Below, in pieces: positions 53,928 through 64,000 of a stretch of 64,000 nucleotides of DNA. The stretch is taken from positions 1 through 64,000 of the forward strand of contig NZ_LWHM01000006.1 in NCBI RefSeq assembly GCF_001642735.1, in the 5' to 3' direction. Within the stretch, counting starts at the first letter, position 1, and every line of letters starts with the position of its first letter. Under the pieces are notes generated by a model. It saw only the letters and a list, made by a program, of their open reading frames with translations. It had not been told where the DNA came from and did no database searches. A program made the position numbers and the translations under genes. This DNA comes from Pseudohongiella nitratireducens (GTDB lineage: Bacteria; Pseudomonadota; Gammaproteobacteria; Pseudomonadales; Pseudohongiellaceae).

Positions 53928-56699
53928 TTATTTAATCTGGCCACAGCACTGTTTATACTTTTTCCCGGAACCACATGGACAAGGATCGTTGCGGCCGACC
54001 TTGCGGTCATTGCGAACGAAGGGAGCTTTATTCTCCCCACTGGCCGGTTGCTGCTGCCCTTGAGTGGAGGCATTGTCACCACTTTCGGGCATGGCAGAAG
54101 CCTCGTCGTGTTTATACTGGATTTTTTCACTCGCCCGCTCAGCTTCACGCGCTTTTTCTATCGCCTCGATCTCTTCTGGCGAACGAACTTTCACGTGACT
54201 GAGGAAGCGGATAACATCATGCTGAAGTCGTGACAGCAAATCCTGGAAAAGATTAAACGCTTCGCGCTTGTACTCCTGCTTGGGGTTCTTGCCAGCATAA
54301 CCGCGCAGGAAAATCCCCTGACGTAACTGGTCCATCGCTGCCAGGTGCTCTTTCCAAAGTGTATCGAGAATTTGCAGCAGGATCTGCTTTTCCAATAGTG
54401 CCATCTTACTGCCAACCAGTTCTCGCTTCTGCTGATAAGCACCATCAAGATACTGTTTAATCTTTTCGCGCAGTGTTTCTTCGTAGAGCTTCTCGTCCTC
54501 TTCCAGCCACTGCCCAATCGGCGTTTCAATACCGAATTCCGCTTCCAGGGTTTTCTCCAGCCCTGGCACGTCCCATTGCTCAAAGATACTTTGTGGCGGG
54601 ATATGTGCACTGATCAGATCATCGGCCACTTCTTCACGCATATTGCCAATCAGTTCACTGACATCATCGCTGGCCATCACCTCATTACGCTGCTGATAGA
54701 TAATGGTTCGCTGGTCATTCGCGACATTATCGTATTCCAACAACTGTTTACGAATATCGAAGTTTCTGCCTTCCACCTTGCGCTGGGCTTTTTCAATGGA
54801 CTTGCTCACCATGCCGTGTTCAATGGCTTCACCACGCTCCATGCCGAGTTTCTGCATGAAGCCTTTAACACGGTCAGAAGCAAAGATCCGCATCAGGTTG
54901 TCTTCCAGAGACAGGTAGAAACGAGAATAACCCGGATCACCCTGCCGACCGGAACGACCGCGCAGCTGGTTATCAATACGACGCGATTCGTGGCGTTCCG
55001 TACCGATAATATGCAGGCCGCCCGCTTCCAGTACCTGATCATGACGTTGCTGCCAGGCGGCTTTCAGCGTCTCAACCTCTGTATCGGTAACCTCGCCCTG
55101 CTCAGCCAGTTCGGCTTCCCAGTTACCGCCCAGGACAATATCCGTGCCACGACCGGCCATGTTTGTGGCAATGGTGACGGCACCAGGCCGGCCTGCCTGA
55201 GCGACAATTTGAGCTTCTTTTTCGTGGAATTTAGCATTCAGCACTTCATGGGCAATCTTTTCTTTACGCAAAAATGCTGAAAGTATCTCGGACGTTTCAA
55301 TCGATGCCGTACCCACCAGGATAGGCGCACCTTTTTCGCTGAACTCTTTGATATCACGGACAATTGCCTCGAACTTTTCCTCCATGGAAAGGAAGACCAG
55401 GTCGTTCATGTCCCTGCGTTGCATTGGCTTGTTGGGCGGAATGACAACCACATCAAGGTCATAAATCTGTTTAAATTCAAATGCTTCCGTATCTGCTGTA
55501 CCGGTCATACCGGAAAGGGTGGCGTAAAGCCGGAAGAAATTCTGGAAAGTCGTAGAAGCCATTGTCTGGCTTTCACTCTGGATCTGCAGGCCTTCTTTCG
55601 CTTCAATCGCCTGGTGCAAACCCTCCGACAGACGGCGGCCTTCCATGGTCCGGCCCGTGTGCTCGTCAATCAGCACCACTTTGCCATCTTTGACGATATA
55701 CTCGACATCTTTATTAAACAGGTAGTGCGCTTTCAGGGCAGACTGAATGTGATGCAACAGTCCCAGATTGGATGCTGCATAGAGGCTGTCACCTTCCTTA
55801 AGTAGCTGCTGCTCCGACAGCAAACGCTCCAGGTATTCGTGACCCGCTTCCGTCAGCTCTACCTGTCTGGCCTTTTCATCAACAAAGAAATGGCCGGTTT
55901 CAACGCGCTCATCCCGCTCCAGCGGCATGCCTGATTTTTCAGCTGGTGTCTCACCCTTTTCCAGCTTGTCTACCAGGCCGTTGATTGCCATGTAGAGCTT
56001 TGAACTGTCTTGCGCTGCGCCAGAAATAATCAGTGGTGTTCTGGCTTCATCAATCAGAATGGAGTCAACTTCATCGACAATGGCAAAATTCAATTCACGC
56101 TGATACTTGTCTTCCATGCGGAAGGCCATGTTATCGCGCAGATAGTCAAAGCCGAACTCGTTGTTGGTACCGTAAGTAATATCGGCCTCGTAGGCCTGGC
56201 GCTTGTCTTGCGGCGCCTGTCCCGCGACAATGACACCGACCTTCAGGCCCAGAAACTCATACAGTGGACGCATCCAGTTGGCGTCACGACTGGCAAGGTA
56301 GTCATTAACCGTGACAATGTGCACACCTTTCCCGGTCAGGCCATTTAGGTAAGCAGGCAGGGTCGCTACCAGCGTTTTACCCTCACCTGTCTTCATTTCC
56401 GCTATATCACCACTATGCAACACCATGCCACCGATCATCTGCACATCGAAGTGACGCATGCCCATGACGCGTTTACTGGCTTCACGCACAACCGCGAAGG
56501 CTTCAGGCAGTATGCTATCGAGAGACTCTCCCTGCTCAAAGCGAGCACGAAAATCAGCCGTCTTTGCTCCTAACTCAGCATCGGAGAGTGACTCCAGCGA
56601 GTTCTCCTGGTCGTTGATTTTTTTGACAATACGGCGAAGTTTTTTAAGTTTCCGGGAATTACTGCTGCCGAAAATCTTGCTTAACATTGTGGCGCTCAT
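53928..56699 (-). CDS. secA: Preprotein translocase ATPase SecA
   Basis: This ~923-residue motor pushes preproteins through SecYEG. Motifs are Walker [24 protein letters not shown]-like [19 protein letters not shown], motif [19 protein letters not shown], and the C-terminal zinc SEC-C tail [23 protein letters not shown] 56699 ([20 protein letters not shown]) is proposed, with ATG 56687 equally possible; the longer frame to 56819 has no family counterpart. It lies between lpxC and argJ. Confidence 0.97.
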   Translation of the reverse strand: MSATMLSKIFGSSNSRKLKKLRRIVKKINDQENSLESLSDAELGAKTADFRARFEQGESLDSILPEAFAVVREASKRVMGMRHFDVQMIGGMVLHSGDIAEMKTGEGKTLVATLPAYLNGLTGKGVHIVTVNDYLASRDANWMRPLYEFLGLKVGVIVAGQAPQDKRQAYEADITYGTNNEFGFDYLRDNMAFRMEDKYQRELNFAIVDEVDSILIDEARTPLIISGAAQDSSKLYMAINGLVDKLEKGETPAEKSGMPLERDERVETGHFFVDEKARQVELTEAGHEYLERLLSEQQLLKEGDSLYAASNLGLLHHIQSALKAHYLFNKDVEYIVKDGKVVLIDEHTGRTMEGRRLSEGLHQAIEAKEGLQIQSESQTMASTTFQNFFRLYATLSGMTGTADTEAFEFKQIYDLDVVVIPPNKPMQRRDMNDLVFLSMEEKFEAIVRDIKEFSEKGAPILVGTASIETSEILSAFLRKEKIAHEVLNAKFHEKEAQIVAQAGRPGAVTIATNMAGRGTDIVLGGNWEAELAEQGEVTDTEVETLKAAWQQRHDQVLEAGGLHIIGTERHESRRIDNQLRGRSGRQGDPGYSRFYLSLEDNLMRIFASDRVKGFMQKLGMERGEAIEHGMVSKSIEKAQRKVEGRNFDIRKQLLEYDNVANDQRTIIYQQRNEVMASDDVSELIGNMREEVADDLISAHIPPQSIFEQWDVPGLEKTLEAEFGIETPIGQWLEEDEKLYEETLREKIKQYLDGAYQQKRELVGSKMALLEKQILLQILDTLWKEHLAAMDQLRQGIFLRGYAGKNPKQEYKREAFNLFQDLLSRLQHDVIRFLSHVKVRSPEEIEAIEKAREAERASEKIQYKHDEASAMPESGDNASTQGQQQPASGENKAPFVRNDRKVGRNDPCPCGSGKKYKQCCGQIK

Positions 56700-56823
56700 A
56701 CGGGTTCTCTTATTCGCATTTCTTGATTCATTTAAGGCGCATCCAACCAGATATGGGGACAATTTGGACAGATGCAAGGAAATTGAGCAAATCACAACCG
56801 GTGCCGGTTGTGGTGCCAATGAA

Positions 56824-57246
56824 TCAACTTAGCGTGGTAGAGGAGTAAGCGGCAGGATCCATGGCCCGGCCATATTTGTAGAGAGCAACAGGTGAGCCTG
56901 CAGTCACCATACGAACCCGGTGCCTGAAGGACAGGTCTGCGGTATGAGTTAATAGCCTGTCTGGCAATCTATAGAACAGAACGGCTTGTTGGTCTGTTGC
57001 AGAGCGCTGGGTGGTAATCTCTACCAGAGAAGACAGGTTATCCGTCGGGCTGTCTCCCTCGTGAGTTCCTGATACCCGGCCTGCAATCTGCGCGGCCGGG
57101 CTGTCACTCCAGGCGACCTGAAAGCCAAAACAGCCAAAAGCAACGGGAGCACCAAGCAAACACAAGGACAGCAGCCCTCGCAACCATCCTTTGATGACGA
57201 AAGTGCTGCTGTTGCCGTCGCGTTTATTGACCAGGGTTAATTTCAT
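56824..57246 (-). CDS. Hypothetical protein, possibly the N-terminal remnant of an M23 peptidase gene
   Basis: This 140-residue protein has a basic start, a membrane helix ([22 protein letters not shown]) and a low-complexity polar remainder. In many gammaproteobacteria the slot between lpxC and secA encodes a DUF721 protein and/or a membrane-anchored M23 peptidase whose N-terminus looks like this ([12 protein letters not shown], then a helix). Here no LytM domain (HxxxD, HxH) follows, and only 124 bases separate it from secA. Truncation is an inference; it could be a genuine small membrane protein. Confidence 0.5.
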   Translation of the reverse strand: MKLTLVNKRDGNSSTFVIKGWLRGLLSLCLLGAPVAFGCFGFQVAWSDSPAAQIAGRVSGTHEGDSPTDNLSSLVEITTQRSATDQQAVLFYRLPDRLLTHTADLSFRHRVRMVTAGSPVALYKYGRAMDPAAYSSTTLS

Positions 57247-57284
57247 TTACCAACATGCCAGTAATGATCGAGCGTGCTTCCAGA

Positions 57285-58196
57285 TCAGGCTGCCAGTACA
57301 GGTTTGAGATAGGCAATTGGTACATTTGACTCAGAGTCAAAGCTGACCCGTTCCCAGGCGTCCGGCGTGTCATGAAGCTTGCGTAGGATAGCATTATTCA
57401 GTGCATGACCCGATTTATAACCTTTGAATTCACCCAGCAGACTGTGTCCGAGCAGATAAAGGTCGCCAATGGAGTCCAGAATTTTATGCTTAACGAATTC
57501 GTCTTCATAACGTAATCCGTCTTCATTCAGCACCTTGTAATCACCGACAGCAATCGCATTGTCCATGCTGGCACCTAATGCCAGGTTACGGTTCCGTAAC
57601 TCTTCGAATTCATGCATGAACCCAAAAGTACGGGCGCGACTGACTTCTTTGACAAATGATGTACTGGAAAAATCGATAGTCGCCGACTTGGTGTAACGAC
57701 GATAAACCGGGTGATCATACAGCAGTGTATAGCTGACCTTAAAGCCGTCAAAAGGCTCCAGACTGACCGTTTTGTCACCATCCTGAATGGAAATGGGTTT
57801 CAGAACGCGAATAAACTCTTTGGCAGCATCCTGCTCTTCAATACCTGCTGATTGTATGAGGAAAACAAACGGACCCGCGCTACCATCCATAATCGGCACT
57901 TCAGCCGAACTGATCTCAACATAGGCGTTATCAATACCAAGACCTGACAGTGCTGACATCAGGTGCTCAATGGTAGAAACCCGGACACCGTCCTTTATCA
58001 GCGCTGTCGACAGCGTGGTATCGCCCACAAGGTGTGCCTGAGCCGGAATTTCCGGTCGGCTGTCAATATCAGTACGAACAAATATGATCCCGGTATTGAC
58101 CGGCGCCGGGCGCAATGTCAGATAGACTTTTTGTCCCGTATGCAGGCCAACGCCAGTGGCACGAATGATATTTTTAAGCGTACGCTGTTTTAACAT
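57285..58196 (-). CDS. lpxC: UDP-3-O-acyl-N-acetylglucosamine deacetylase
   Basis: This ~303-residue zinc deacetylase commits to lipid A synthesis. Zinc ligands are in [18 protein letters not shown] (His) and [17 protein letters not shown] (His, Asp); the catalytic His is in [14 protein letters not shown]. The start ATG 58196 ([19 protein letters not shown]) matches the family; the frame opens at 58214 with a GTG. A terminator behind ftsZ separates it from the division genes, so it probably has its own promoter. Confidence 0.97.
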   Translation of the reverse strand: MLKQRTLKNIIRATGVGLHTGQKVYLTLRPAPVNTGIIFVRTDIDSRPEIPAQAHLVGDTTLSTALIKDGVRVSTIEHLMSALSGLGIDNAYVEISSAEVPIMDGSAGPFVFLIQSAGIEEQDAAKEFIRVLKPISIQDGDKTVSLEPFDGFKVSYTLLYDHPVYRRYTKSATIDFSSTSFVKEVSRARTFGFMHEFEELRNRNLALGASMDNAIAVGDYKVLNEDGLRYEDEFVKHKILDSIGDLYLLGHSLLGEFKGYKSGHALNNAILRKLHDTPDAWERVSFDSESNVPIAYLKPVLAA

Positions 58197-58245
58197 GTCA
58201 GATGTTGAATCCACTGAGGTGATTTCGCTGAATCATAACAAAATT

Positions 58246-58294
58246 CCAGACAAACCGGTACCTTCCGGGGGCCAACCCAGGTACCGGTGTCTGG
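58246..58294 (-). terminator. Terminator of ftsZ
   Basis: ccagac-aa-accggtacct (58246-58263) pairs with aggtaccggtgtctgg (58279-58294), a 16-bp stem with a 2-base bulge. On the minus strand it is followed by aattttgtt. It sits 12 bases after the ftsZ stop. Confidence 0.8.
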
Positions 58295-58305
58295 TTTTCA
58301 GGCGT

Positions 58306-59541
58306 TTAATCAGCCTGTCGGCGCAGGAAAGCCGGAATATCCAGATAATCCATGCCTTCTTCTGCTCCTACAGCCCGTGCCAGACTGCCGCTTTGTACAG
58401 TATGGCCGCTGCTGCCTGTTGTCATGCCTCTGGTGCGCGCTGCAGCTGCCGGGCGCTCTGCCGGAGCAGGACGGTTTGGCGTGCGGAAAGGCGCGCTCTC
58501 AGGCTTGGCCGACGACGTTGATGACTGGCTAGCCACCGCGCGAGGTTGCTCCATGGTTTGTGGCGGACGCTGCTCAGCTGAGATAACCTCACCCAGACCG
58601 GTTGCCACAACTGTGACACGGATCTCATCCGTCATTTCAGGATCAATCACCGTACCAACCACCACCGTGGCATCATCAGAAGCAAATTCTGCAATCGTAT
58701 CACCCACTTCGGAGAACTCGCCCAGCGACAGATTCTCGCCTGCTGTGATGTTCACCAGAATACCGCGTGCACCATGCAGGTTTACGTCTTCCAGTAACGG
58801 GCTGCGAATAGCGGCTTCTGCGGCATCACGAGCGCGTGTCTCGCCAGTCGCGTCACCAGTACCCATCATGGCCATGCCCATTTCTGACATAACTGTACGA
58901 ACATCCGCAAAGTCGACGTTAATCATACCGGGGCGAATAATCAGATCAGCAATGCCTTTTACTGCCCCAAGCAAGACATCGTTCGCCGCTTTAAATGCTT
59001 CCAGCAATGATGCCTGCTTACCCAGTACTGCCAGTAATTTCTCATTTGGGATAGTGATCAGTGAGTCGACATGCTGACTCAGTTCCTCAATACCCTGCTC
59101 AGCGATCAAAGAGCGTTTTTTACCTTCAAACGGAAACGGCTTGGTGACAACCGCAACAGTCAGAATACCCAGCTCTCGCGCCACTTCAGCAAAGATGGGG
59201 GCACCACCAGTACCTGTGCCTCCTCCCATGCCAGCGGTGATAAATACCATATCAGCACCCGACAGGATCTCTGCGATCTCATCCCGGTCTTCCAGTGCGG
59301 CCTGGCGACCCACTTCCGGATTCGCACCGGCCCCCAACCCCTTGGTGACCGCATTGCCAAGTTGCAGCAATGTTTTGGCGTGCACATCTTTCAACGCCTG
59401 TGCATCGGTATTAGCGCAGACAAAATCTACACCATCGACCTGATTGTTAATCATATGACGTACAGCATTGCCGCCGCCGCCGCCAACACCTACCACTTTT
59501 ATTACTGCGCTTTGCGGAACACTATCTAATAGCTCAAACAT
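58306..59541 (-). CDS. ftsZ: Cell-division tubulin FtsZ
   Basis: This 411-residue GTPase polymerises into the Z-ring. It has [15 protein letters not shown], the tubulin signature [19 protein letters not shown], the T7 synergy loop region with [16 protein letters not shown], a variable Ala/Pro/Arg-rich linker and the conserved C-terminal peptide [14 protein letters not shown] that binds FtsA and ZipA. It follows ftsA by 37 bases. Confidence 0.98.
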   Translation of the reverse strand: MFELLDSVPQSAVIKVVGVGGGGGNAVRHMINNQVDGVDFVCANTDAQALKDVHAKTLLQLGNAVTKGLGAGANPEVGRQAALEDRDEIAEILSGADMVFITAGMGGGTGTGGAPIFAEVARELGILTVAVVTKPFPFEGKKRSLIAEQGIEELSQHVDSLITIPNEKLLAVLGKQASLLEAFKAANDVLLGAVKGIADLIIRPGMINVDFADVRTVMSEMGMAMMGTGDATGETRARDAAEAAIRSPLLEDVNLHGARGILVNITAGENLSLGEFSEVGDTIAEFASDDATVVVGTVIDPEMTDEIRVTVVATGLGEVISAEQRPPQTMEQPRAVASQSSTSSAKPESAPFRTPNRPAPAERPAAAARTRGMTTGSSGHTVQSGSLARAVGAEEGMDYLDIPAFLRRQAD

Positions 59542-59578
59542 ATGGCCCCCTTACTGCTTCATGTAATTGTTACAAGGA

Positions 59579-60823
59579 TTAAAAATTGTTCTTAAACCAG
59601 TTTTTTACGCGACTGACGACGCTGATTTTCGTTTCTTTCACTGAGACCGGGTCATGACTCCCATCACGATGCCGGTGCTGTTTCATTCCGTACATCAATA
59701 AACCTACACCCGTTGAATAGATCGGGTTGCGGACAATATCTGACAACCCTTTCACACTGGTAGGCATCCCCAGACGTACGGGCATATGGAAGATTTCCTC
59801 TGCCAATTCAATGACACCTTCCATCTTGCTGGTACCACCGGTCAGCACAATACCGGCAGCCATCAAGTTCTCGTAGCCACTGCGCTGCAGTTCTGCCTTG
59901 ATCATCGTAAACAGTTCGTCGTAACGCGGCTCCACGACTTCTGCCAACGCCTGGCGCGACAACTCACGCGGCGGGCGATCTCCCACACCTGGAACTTTGA
60001 TCATCTCGCCTTCATTGGCAAGCTGTGTCAGCGCGCAGGCATATTTAATTTTGATTTCATCGGCATTATCTGTTGGCGTTCGTAAAGCCATAGCGATATC
60101 GTTGGTCACCTGATCACCGGCAACCGGAATCACACCTGTGTGACGTATGGCCCCCTCTGTAAATACAGCTATATCAGTAGTACCACCACCTATATCCACC
60201 ATACAGACGCCAAGTTCTTTCTCGTCGTCGGTCAGAACCGAATAGCTGGATGCCAACTGTTCGAGAATAATTTCCTCGGTATGCAAGCCGCAGCGTTTTA
60301 TACATTTCTCAATGTTCTGTACTGCATTGATGGCACAAGTCACCAGGTGGACTTTGGCTTCCAGCCTGACTCCCGACATACCCAGCGGTTCTTTAACACC
60401 TTCCTGTGAATCAATAATGTATTCCTGCGGTAAAATGTGAAGCACACGCTGATCAGCAGGTATTGCTACCGCCTGGGCGGCATCAATGACCCGGTCAATA
60501 TCGGCACGGCTGACTTCACGGTCTCGTATCGCAACAATGCCATGCGAATTCATACTGCGAATATGACTGCCTGCAATACCGGCATAGACAGAATGAATTC
60601 GGCAACCTGCCATCAACTCAGCTTCTTCCACCGCTCGCTGAATGGATTCAACCGTCGACTCAATATTAACGACGGTCCCTTTCTTCAGCCCCCGGGAACG
60701 GTGACTGCCGATACCGACGATATTCAGGTTACCGTCTTCCTTGACCTCGCCGACTATCGCCACCACTTTCGAGGTGCCGATATCCAGACCGACAATCATA
60801 TTCGTGTTATCTGCAGCGCTCAT
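59579..60823 (-). CDS. ftsA: Cell-division actin homologue FtsA
   Basis: This 414-residue protein tethers FtsZ to the membrane. Actin-fold motifs are MIVGLDIGTSKVVAIVGEV, the CMVDIGGGTTDIAVFTEGA phosphate loop and AAGIVLTGGTSKMEGVIELA. The C-terminal amphipathic targeting helix is VVSRVKNWFKNNF. It lies 13 bases after ftsQ. Confidence 0.98.
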   Translation of the reverse strand: MSAADNTNMIVGLDIGTSKVVAIVGEVKEDGNLNIVGIGSHRSRGLKKGTVVNIESTVESIQRAVEEAELMAGCRIHSVYAGIAGSHIRSMNSHGIVAIRDREVSRADIDRVIDAAQAVAIPADQRVLHILPQEYIIDSQEGVKEPLGMSGVRLEAKVHLVTCAINAVQNIEKCIKRCGLHTEEIILEQLASSYSVLTDDEKELGVCMVDIGGGTTDIAVFTEGAIRHTGVIPVAGDQVTNDIAMALRTPTDNADEIKIKYACALTQLANEGEMIKVPGVGDRPPRELSRQALAEVVEPRYDELFTMIKAELQRSGYENLMAAGIVLTGGTSKMEGVIELAEEIFHMPVRLGMPTSVKGLSDIVRNPIYSTGVGLLMYGMKQHRHRDGSHDPVSVKETKISVVSRVKNWFKNNF

Positions 60824-60836
60824 ATCTCACACCTGC

Positions 60837-61778
60837 TCAACGACTGGCGACAGATGCGTCGCCAGTCTCTTTATTACTAACTGAAAATCCATTGGCATAT
60901 CTCAAATCAATAGCCTCTGCCTGGACCAGGCGTTCACTCAACCCCTGTTGGTACAATCGTGTAAAACGCGCCAGTCTCTGCTCAGCCTCTGTGCGGCCCA
61001 GCTTTATGACCAGCCCTTCATCAGTTGTCAGCGTCCAGCTTCCCCTGTCACTCAGGGCTAATTGACCAAGCGACTTGCCAATAGCACCCAGCATTTGCTG
61101 GAAGCTCATATACATTTCCTGCACCAGCTCTTCGCTACCTTCCGGCCCAGACATCATGGGCAGAGACTGCTCTTCTCCCCGCGCCGGTGCTTCAAAAATC
61201 TCGCCATCGATATTGATTAAGGCACTTGCCCCCCACCGTGCAACAGGCTGTTCTTCCTGCAAACTCAATTCGAGAATATCAGGCCAGACACGACGAACAC
61301 TGGCTCTGGAAATCCATGGGTTCGACTGCAACTCATCCCTTAAGTCCTGCACATCTGCACCAAGAAAACCTGACTCAGTGTATGGAGCCAGCATTTCCCG
61401 GATTTCTGTCTCAGTGACTTTATCCAATGGAGACGCAAATCGTACTGTGCTGATTTCACGATTGATTGTTGGCCTTGGCATGTCAGGCAAATTCAAGCTT
61501 CGCCATTCCGGCAAGTTCAGTTGATCACCCATCATCGCTATGCGGTCAGCAATAATTCCACGATAATGATTAACTGCTATTGCCAGGCAACCAAGCAACG
61601 CAACAGCAACTATAAACACACGTCCACGCTTGCTTTTAGCGGTGGACTCTCTGCTTTCATTGTCAACATCAACACTGTTACCACCCACACGACCACCAGC
61701 TCTGATAGGACCAAAATCCACAGGGACATTTTCACTACTGCTGTAAGCACTGAATGTTGGTCGTTTTTTCGCTGACAT
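60837..61778 (-). CDS. ftsQ: Cell-division protein FtsQ
   Basis: This 313-residue bitopic protein has a cytosolic N-terminus of ~50 residues, one membrane helix (VFIVAVALLGCLAIAVNHY), and a periplasmic POTRA domain with an FtsQ beta domain (SNPWISRASVRRVWPDILEL, INIDGEIFEAPARG, IDLRYANGFSVSNK). It links FtsB/FtsL to the divisome. Start ATG shares one base with the ddl stop codon. Confidence 0.95.
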   Translation of the reverse strand: MSAKKRPTFSAYSSSENVPVDFGPIRAGGRVGGNSVDVDNESRESTAKSKRGRVFIVAVALLGCLAIAVNHYRGIIADRIAMMGDQLNLPEWRSLNLPDMPRPTINREISTVRFASPLDKVTETEIREMLAPYTESGFLGADVQDLRDELQSNPWISRASVRRVWPDILELSLQEEQPVARWGASALINIDGEIFEAPARGEEQSLPMMSGPEGSEELVQEMYMSFQQMLGAIGKSLGQLALSDRGSWTLTTDEGLVIKLGRTEAEQRLARFTRLYQQGLSERLVQAEAIDLRYANGFSVSNKETGDASVASR

Positions 61779-62725
61779 CAGGCTAGTTTCTCCAGACTTG
61801 TATCCAGAATTTTTAACACCAGGTCGCCAAACTCAAGTCCCGCCACCTTGGCAGAAATGGGCACCAGGCTATGGCTTGTCATACCGGGCACTGTATTCAA
61901 CTCCAGCAACCAGAACCGTCCACTGTCATCCTGCATAACGTCAATCCTGCCCCAGCCACTCGCACCAATTGTGGTAAACGCCTGGCGACAGATATGTTCC
62001 AGTTCAATCTGTTTGGCTTCGCTCAAAGGTGCCGGACACAGGTATTGCGTATCATCCGCGATGTACTTCGCGTCGTAGTCGTAGAATTGATGCGTAGTCT
62101 GTAATTGAATGGCAGGAAGCACCTGATCGCCAATAAACGGGACTGTAAACTCAGGACCGACTATGCGCTGCTCAGCCATGACATCAGCATCATATTCCGA
62201 CGCCGTTGCAAAGGCATTTTCAAGCGCCACGGCATCATCAACTATCGACATACCAATACTTGATCCCTCCCTGGAGGGCTTAACAACAACGGATTCAAGT
62301 TCTGCTATCAATCGTTCGAAATCTGTATCTACCGTTAAGGCACTGAACCCGGGCGTTGGCAGACCATGTTGCTGCCAGATCAACTTGGTTTTGACCTTAT
62401 CCATCGCCAATGCAGAAGCCAGCACTCCGCTTCCTGTATATGGGATTCCCATGTACTCAAGCAGCCCCTGCAGGACACCATCTTCACCGCCCCGACCATG
62501 TAAAACATTAAAGACACGGTCGATTTTTTCGGACTGAAGCCGATCGATGAGATCCTTACCGGCATCAATCGCAAATGCATCAACCCCCATACCAAGCAAG
62601 CCTTGCAGTACAGCTTCACCGCTTAACAGTGAAACCTCTCTTTCCGCTGAATCACCACCTAAAAGTACCGCCACACGGCCGTATTTTTCAGGAGCATCAT
62701 GGAAAACTGCTTTCTTGACCTTCAT
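61778..62725 (-). CDS. ddl: D-alanine-D-alanine ligase
   Basis: This 315-residue ATP-grasp ligase makes D-Ala-D-Ala for the peptidoglycan stem. It has [55 protein letters not shown], and [18 protein letters not shown] near the end. It overlaps murC by 4 bases and ftsQ by one base, as in the classic dcw order with murB elsewhere. Confidence 0.97.
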   Translation of the reverse strand: MKVKKAVFHDAPEKYGRVAVLLGGDSAEREVSLLSGEAVLQGLLGMGVDAFAIDAGKDLIDRLQSEKIDRVFNVLHGRGGEDGVLQGLLEYMGIPYTGSGVLASALAMDKVKTKLIWQQHGLPTPGFSALTVDTDFERLIAELESVVVKPSREGSSIGMSIVDDAVALENAFATASEYDADVMAEQRIVGPEFTVPFIGDQVLPAIQLQTTHQFYDYDAKYIADDTQYLCPAPLSEAKQIELEHICRQAFTTIGASGWGRIDVMQDDSGRFWLLELNTVPGMTSHSLVPISAKVAGLEFGDLVLKILDTSLEKLA

Positions 62726-64000
62726 GCCAAAAATCCTCGCTCTACAATCTGCCGAGCCAGAGCGCCAACACTGCCAGCTCCCTGTGTAATAACTATATCC
62801 CCGTCAGCAACCAGATCCTGAAGCACACTAACAACATCATCGTTTTCACGCACCAGTACCGGATCAACCTTGCCTCGCATGCGTATGCTTCTGCACAGAC
62901 TCCGGGCATCTGCACCAGGGATAGGCGACTCTCCTGCGGCATACACTTCCAGCATCAGCAGCACATCCACATCAGAGAGCACCTGGACAAAGTCATCATA
63001 GAGATCTTTAGTGCGGGAATACCGGTGCGGCTGATAAATCATAACGACACGGGCATCAGGCCAACCCTGACGAAGTGCATTAATGGTTGCAGCCACTTCA
63101 CTGGGATGGTGTCCATAGTCATCCAGCAGCAGAACCTTGCCGCCACCATTGACAGGAAACTCACCCTGAATATCAAACCTTCGTCCAACGCCTTCGAACT
63201 GTACCAGCGCATCGCCGATAGCTTGGTCAGAAATACCTTCATCGGTGGCGACAGCAATGGCCGCTGTTGCATTTAACGCGTTGTGTCGCCCCGGAATAGA
63301 GAGACTAATACTCAGATCAGGCAGCCCATCAGGTCGCTTAACAACGAACGATGTGTTCTGACGCTTTTGTTTCCAGTCCTTGATTTGATAGTCGGCATCC
63401 TCAGAAAAACCATAGGTAATAATCGGCCTGGAAATTCGAGGCATAATTTCACGAACAACAGGATCATCGATACAAAGTACAGCCAAACCATAAAAAGGCA
63501 GATTGTGCAGAAACTCTATGTAATAACGCTTCATCTTTTCGAAGTCGTTGTCATAAGAGCCCATATGATCCGCTTCAATATTTGTTACTACTGCAACCAT
63601 TGGTTGAAGGTGCAGGAAGGAGACGTCACTTTCGTCAGCCTCACAAACCAGATAGCGACTCTCCCCTAAACCTGCATTGGCACCAGCACTATTCAGCCGC
63701 CCGCCAATCACAAACGTAGGCGCCAGGTCAGCTTCAGCAAAAATGGATGCAACCAGACTCGTAGTCGTTGTCTTTCCATGCGTGCCGGCAATTGCCACAG
63801 CGTGACGATATCGCATCAGTTCGGAGAGCATTTCTGCACGCGGAATAATAGGCAAACCCTTCTCTTTTGCTGCCAACATCTCAGGGTTATCAGTTTTCAC
63901 AGCACTGCTATAGACAACCACATCGGCTTTTGCAACGTTGTCACTGGCATGACCAATAAACACCTCTGCGCCCATACCTACCAATCTTTCTGTGACCGGC
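62722..64000 (-). CDS. murC: UDP-N-acetylmuramate-L-alanine ligase (5' end cut by window edge)
   Basis: This is the C-terminal ~426 residues of MurC, which adds L-Ala to UDP-MurNAc. The frame stays open to the edge (in-frame residues PVTER before [13 protein letters not shown] match MurC), so the start lies beyond 64000. ATP loop [48 protein letters not shown] and [17 protein letters not shown] are all present. Confidence 0.97.
   Translation of the reverse strand, partial: PVTERLVGMGAEVFIGHASDNVAKADVVVYSSAVKTDNPEMLAAKEKGLPIIPRAEMLSELMRYRHAVAIAGTHGKTTTTSLVASIFAEADLAPTFVIGGRLNSAGANAGLGESRYLVCEADESDVSFLHLQPMVAVVTNIEADHMGSYDNDFEKMKRYYIEFLHNLPFYGLAVLCIDDPVVREIMPRISRPIITYGFSEDADYQIKDWKQKRQNTSFVVKRPDGLPDLSISLSIPGRHNALNATAAIAVATDEGISDQAIGDALVQFEGVGRRFDIQGEFPVNGGGKVLLLDDYGHHPSEVAATINALRQGWPDARVVMIYQPHRYSRTKDLYDDFVQVLSDVDVLLMLEVYAAGESPIPGADARSLCRSIRMRGKVDPVLVRENDDVVSVLQDLVADGDIVITQGAGSVGALARQIVERGFLA

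Noticed and set aside
58352-59077. 241-codon plus-strand ORF opposite ftsZ (and similar long ORFs opposite secA, argJ, aceF and tnpC)
   Set aside because: Antisense shadows of strongly conserved genes, with Ser/Pro/Arg-rich products and no family features.

Overview
The window looks like chromosome of a marine-type gammaproteobacterium of moderate GC content, probably near the Cellvibrionales/Pseudohongiella/Marinobacter breadth of the class. That placement is inferred from gene order and protein character; no rRNA is present. Evidence includes the end of a dcw cluster (murC-ddl-ftsQ-ftsA-ftsZ), then lpxC and secA; pilA divergent from pilB-pilC-pilD-coaE-yacG-mutT; nadC beside ampD-ampE; fxsA-groES-groEL; and aceE-aceF.

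Left part (1-31 kb) is a mixed, partly accessory region. An IS3-family orfB runs off the left edge. A complete IS66 element (783-3244, 17-bp ends, perfect 8-bp target duplication) sits just after it. Next is an AT-richer lipid-type locus: a small unknown ORF whose 3' end was overwritten by the insertions, an acyl carrier protein, a fatty-acyl-AMP ligase, and a divergent ferritin-like diiron protein with an enoyl-CoA hydratase relative. Then come a soluble two-PAS chemoreceptor of BdlA type, a translationally coupled patatin/VWA/membrane J-protein operon, a Tat-exported multicopper oxidase, a TonB-dependent receptor broken by an in-frame stop, and a TVP38-flavoprotein fusion. A small islet lies between a 21-bp tRNA-Leu 3' fragment (19293) and the intact tRNA-Leu(UAG) (22648-22732). 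It carries hipB-hipA with an operator-like palindrome, plus a decaying HxlR/SnoaL/SDR set in which two start codons abut and the SDR has a nonsense codon. After it follow a coiled-coil membrane protein, sodB, motA-motB type stator genes, an HSL-type hydrolase, purE-purK and groES-groEL.

Right part (31-64 kb) is mainly core. It holds fxsA, ampG, yajQ with a 34-residue membrane microprotein overlapping its start, panE, a BtuCD-type importer pair, a Sec-exported HpcH/HpaI aldolase, a long inverted repeat between convergent terminators, aceE-aceF, ampD-ampE, nadC, a c-type cytochrome lipoprotein, the type IV pilus genes, coaE, yacG, mutT-thiE fusion, argJ, secA, a probable remnant of an M23 peptidase gene, lpxC and the dcw end with murC cut by the right edge.

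Functional themes are peptidoglycan synthesis, division and recycling (murC, ddl, ftsQAZ, ampG, ampD, ampE), envelope export and pili (secA, pilABCD), central carbon entry (aceEF), stress (groESL, sodB), and two accessory candidates worth following: the FAAL-ACP-diiron locus and the patatin-VWA-J operon. No CRISPR array, rRNA, integrase gene or complete prophage was seen.
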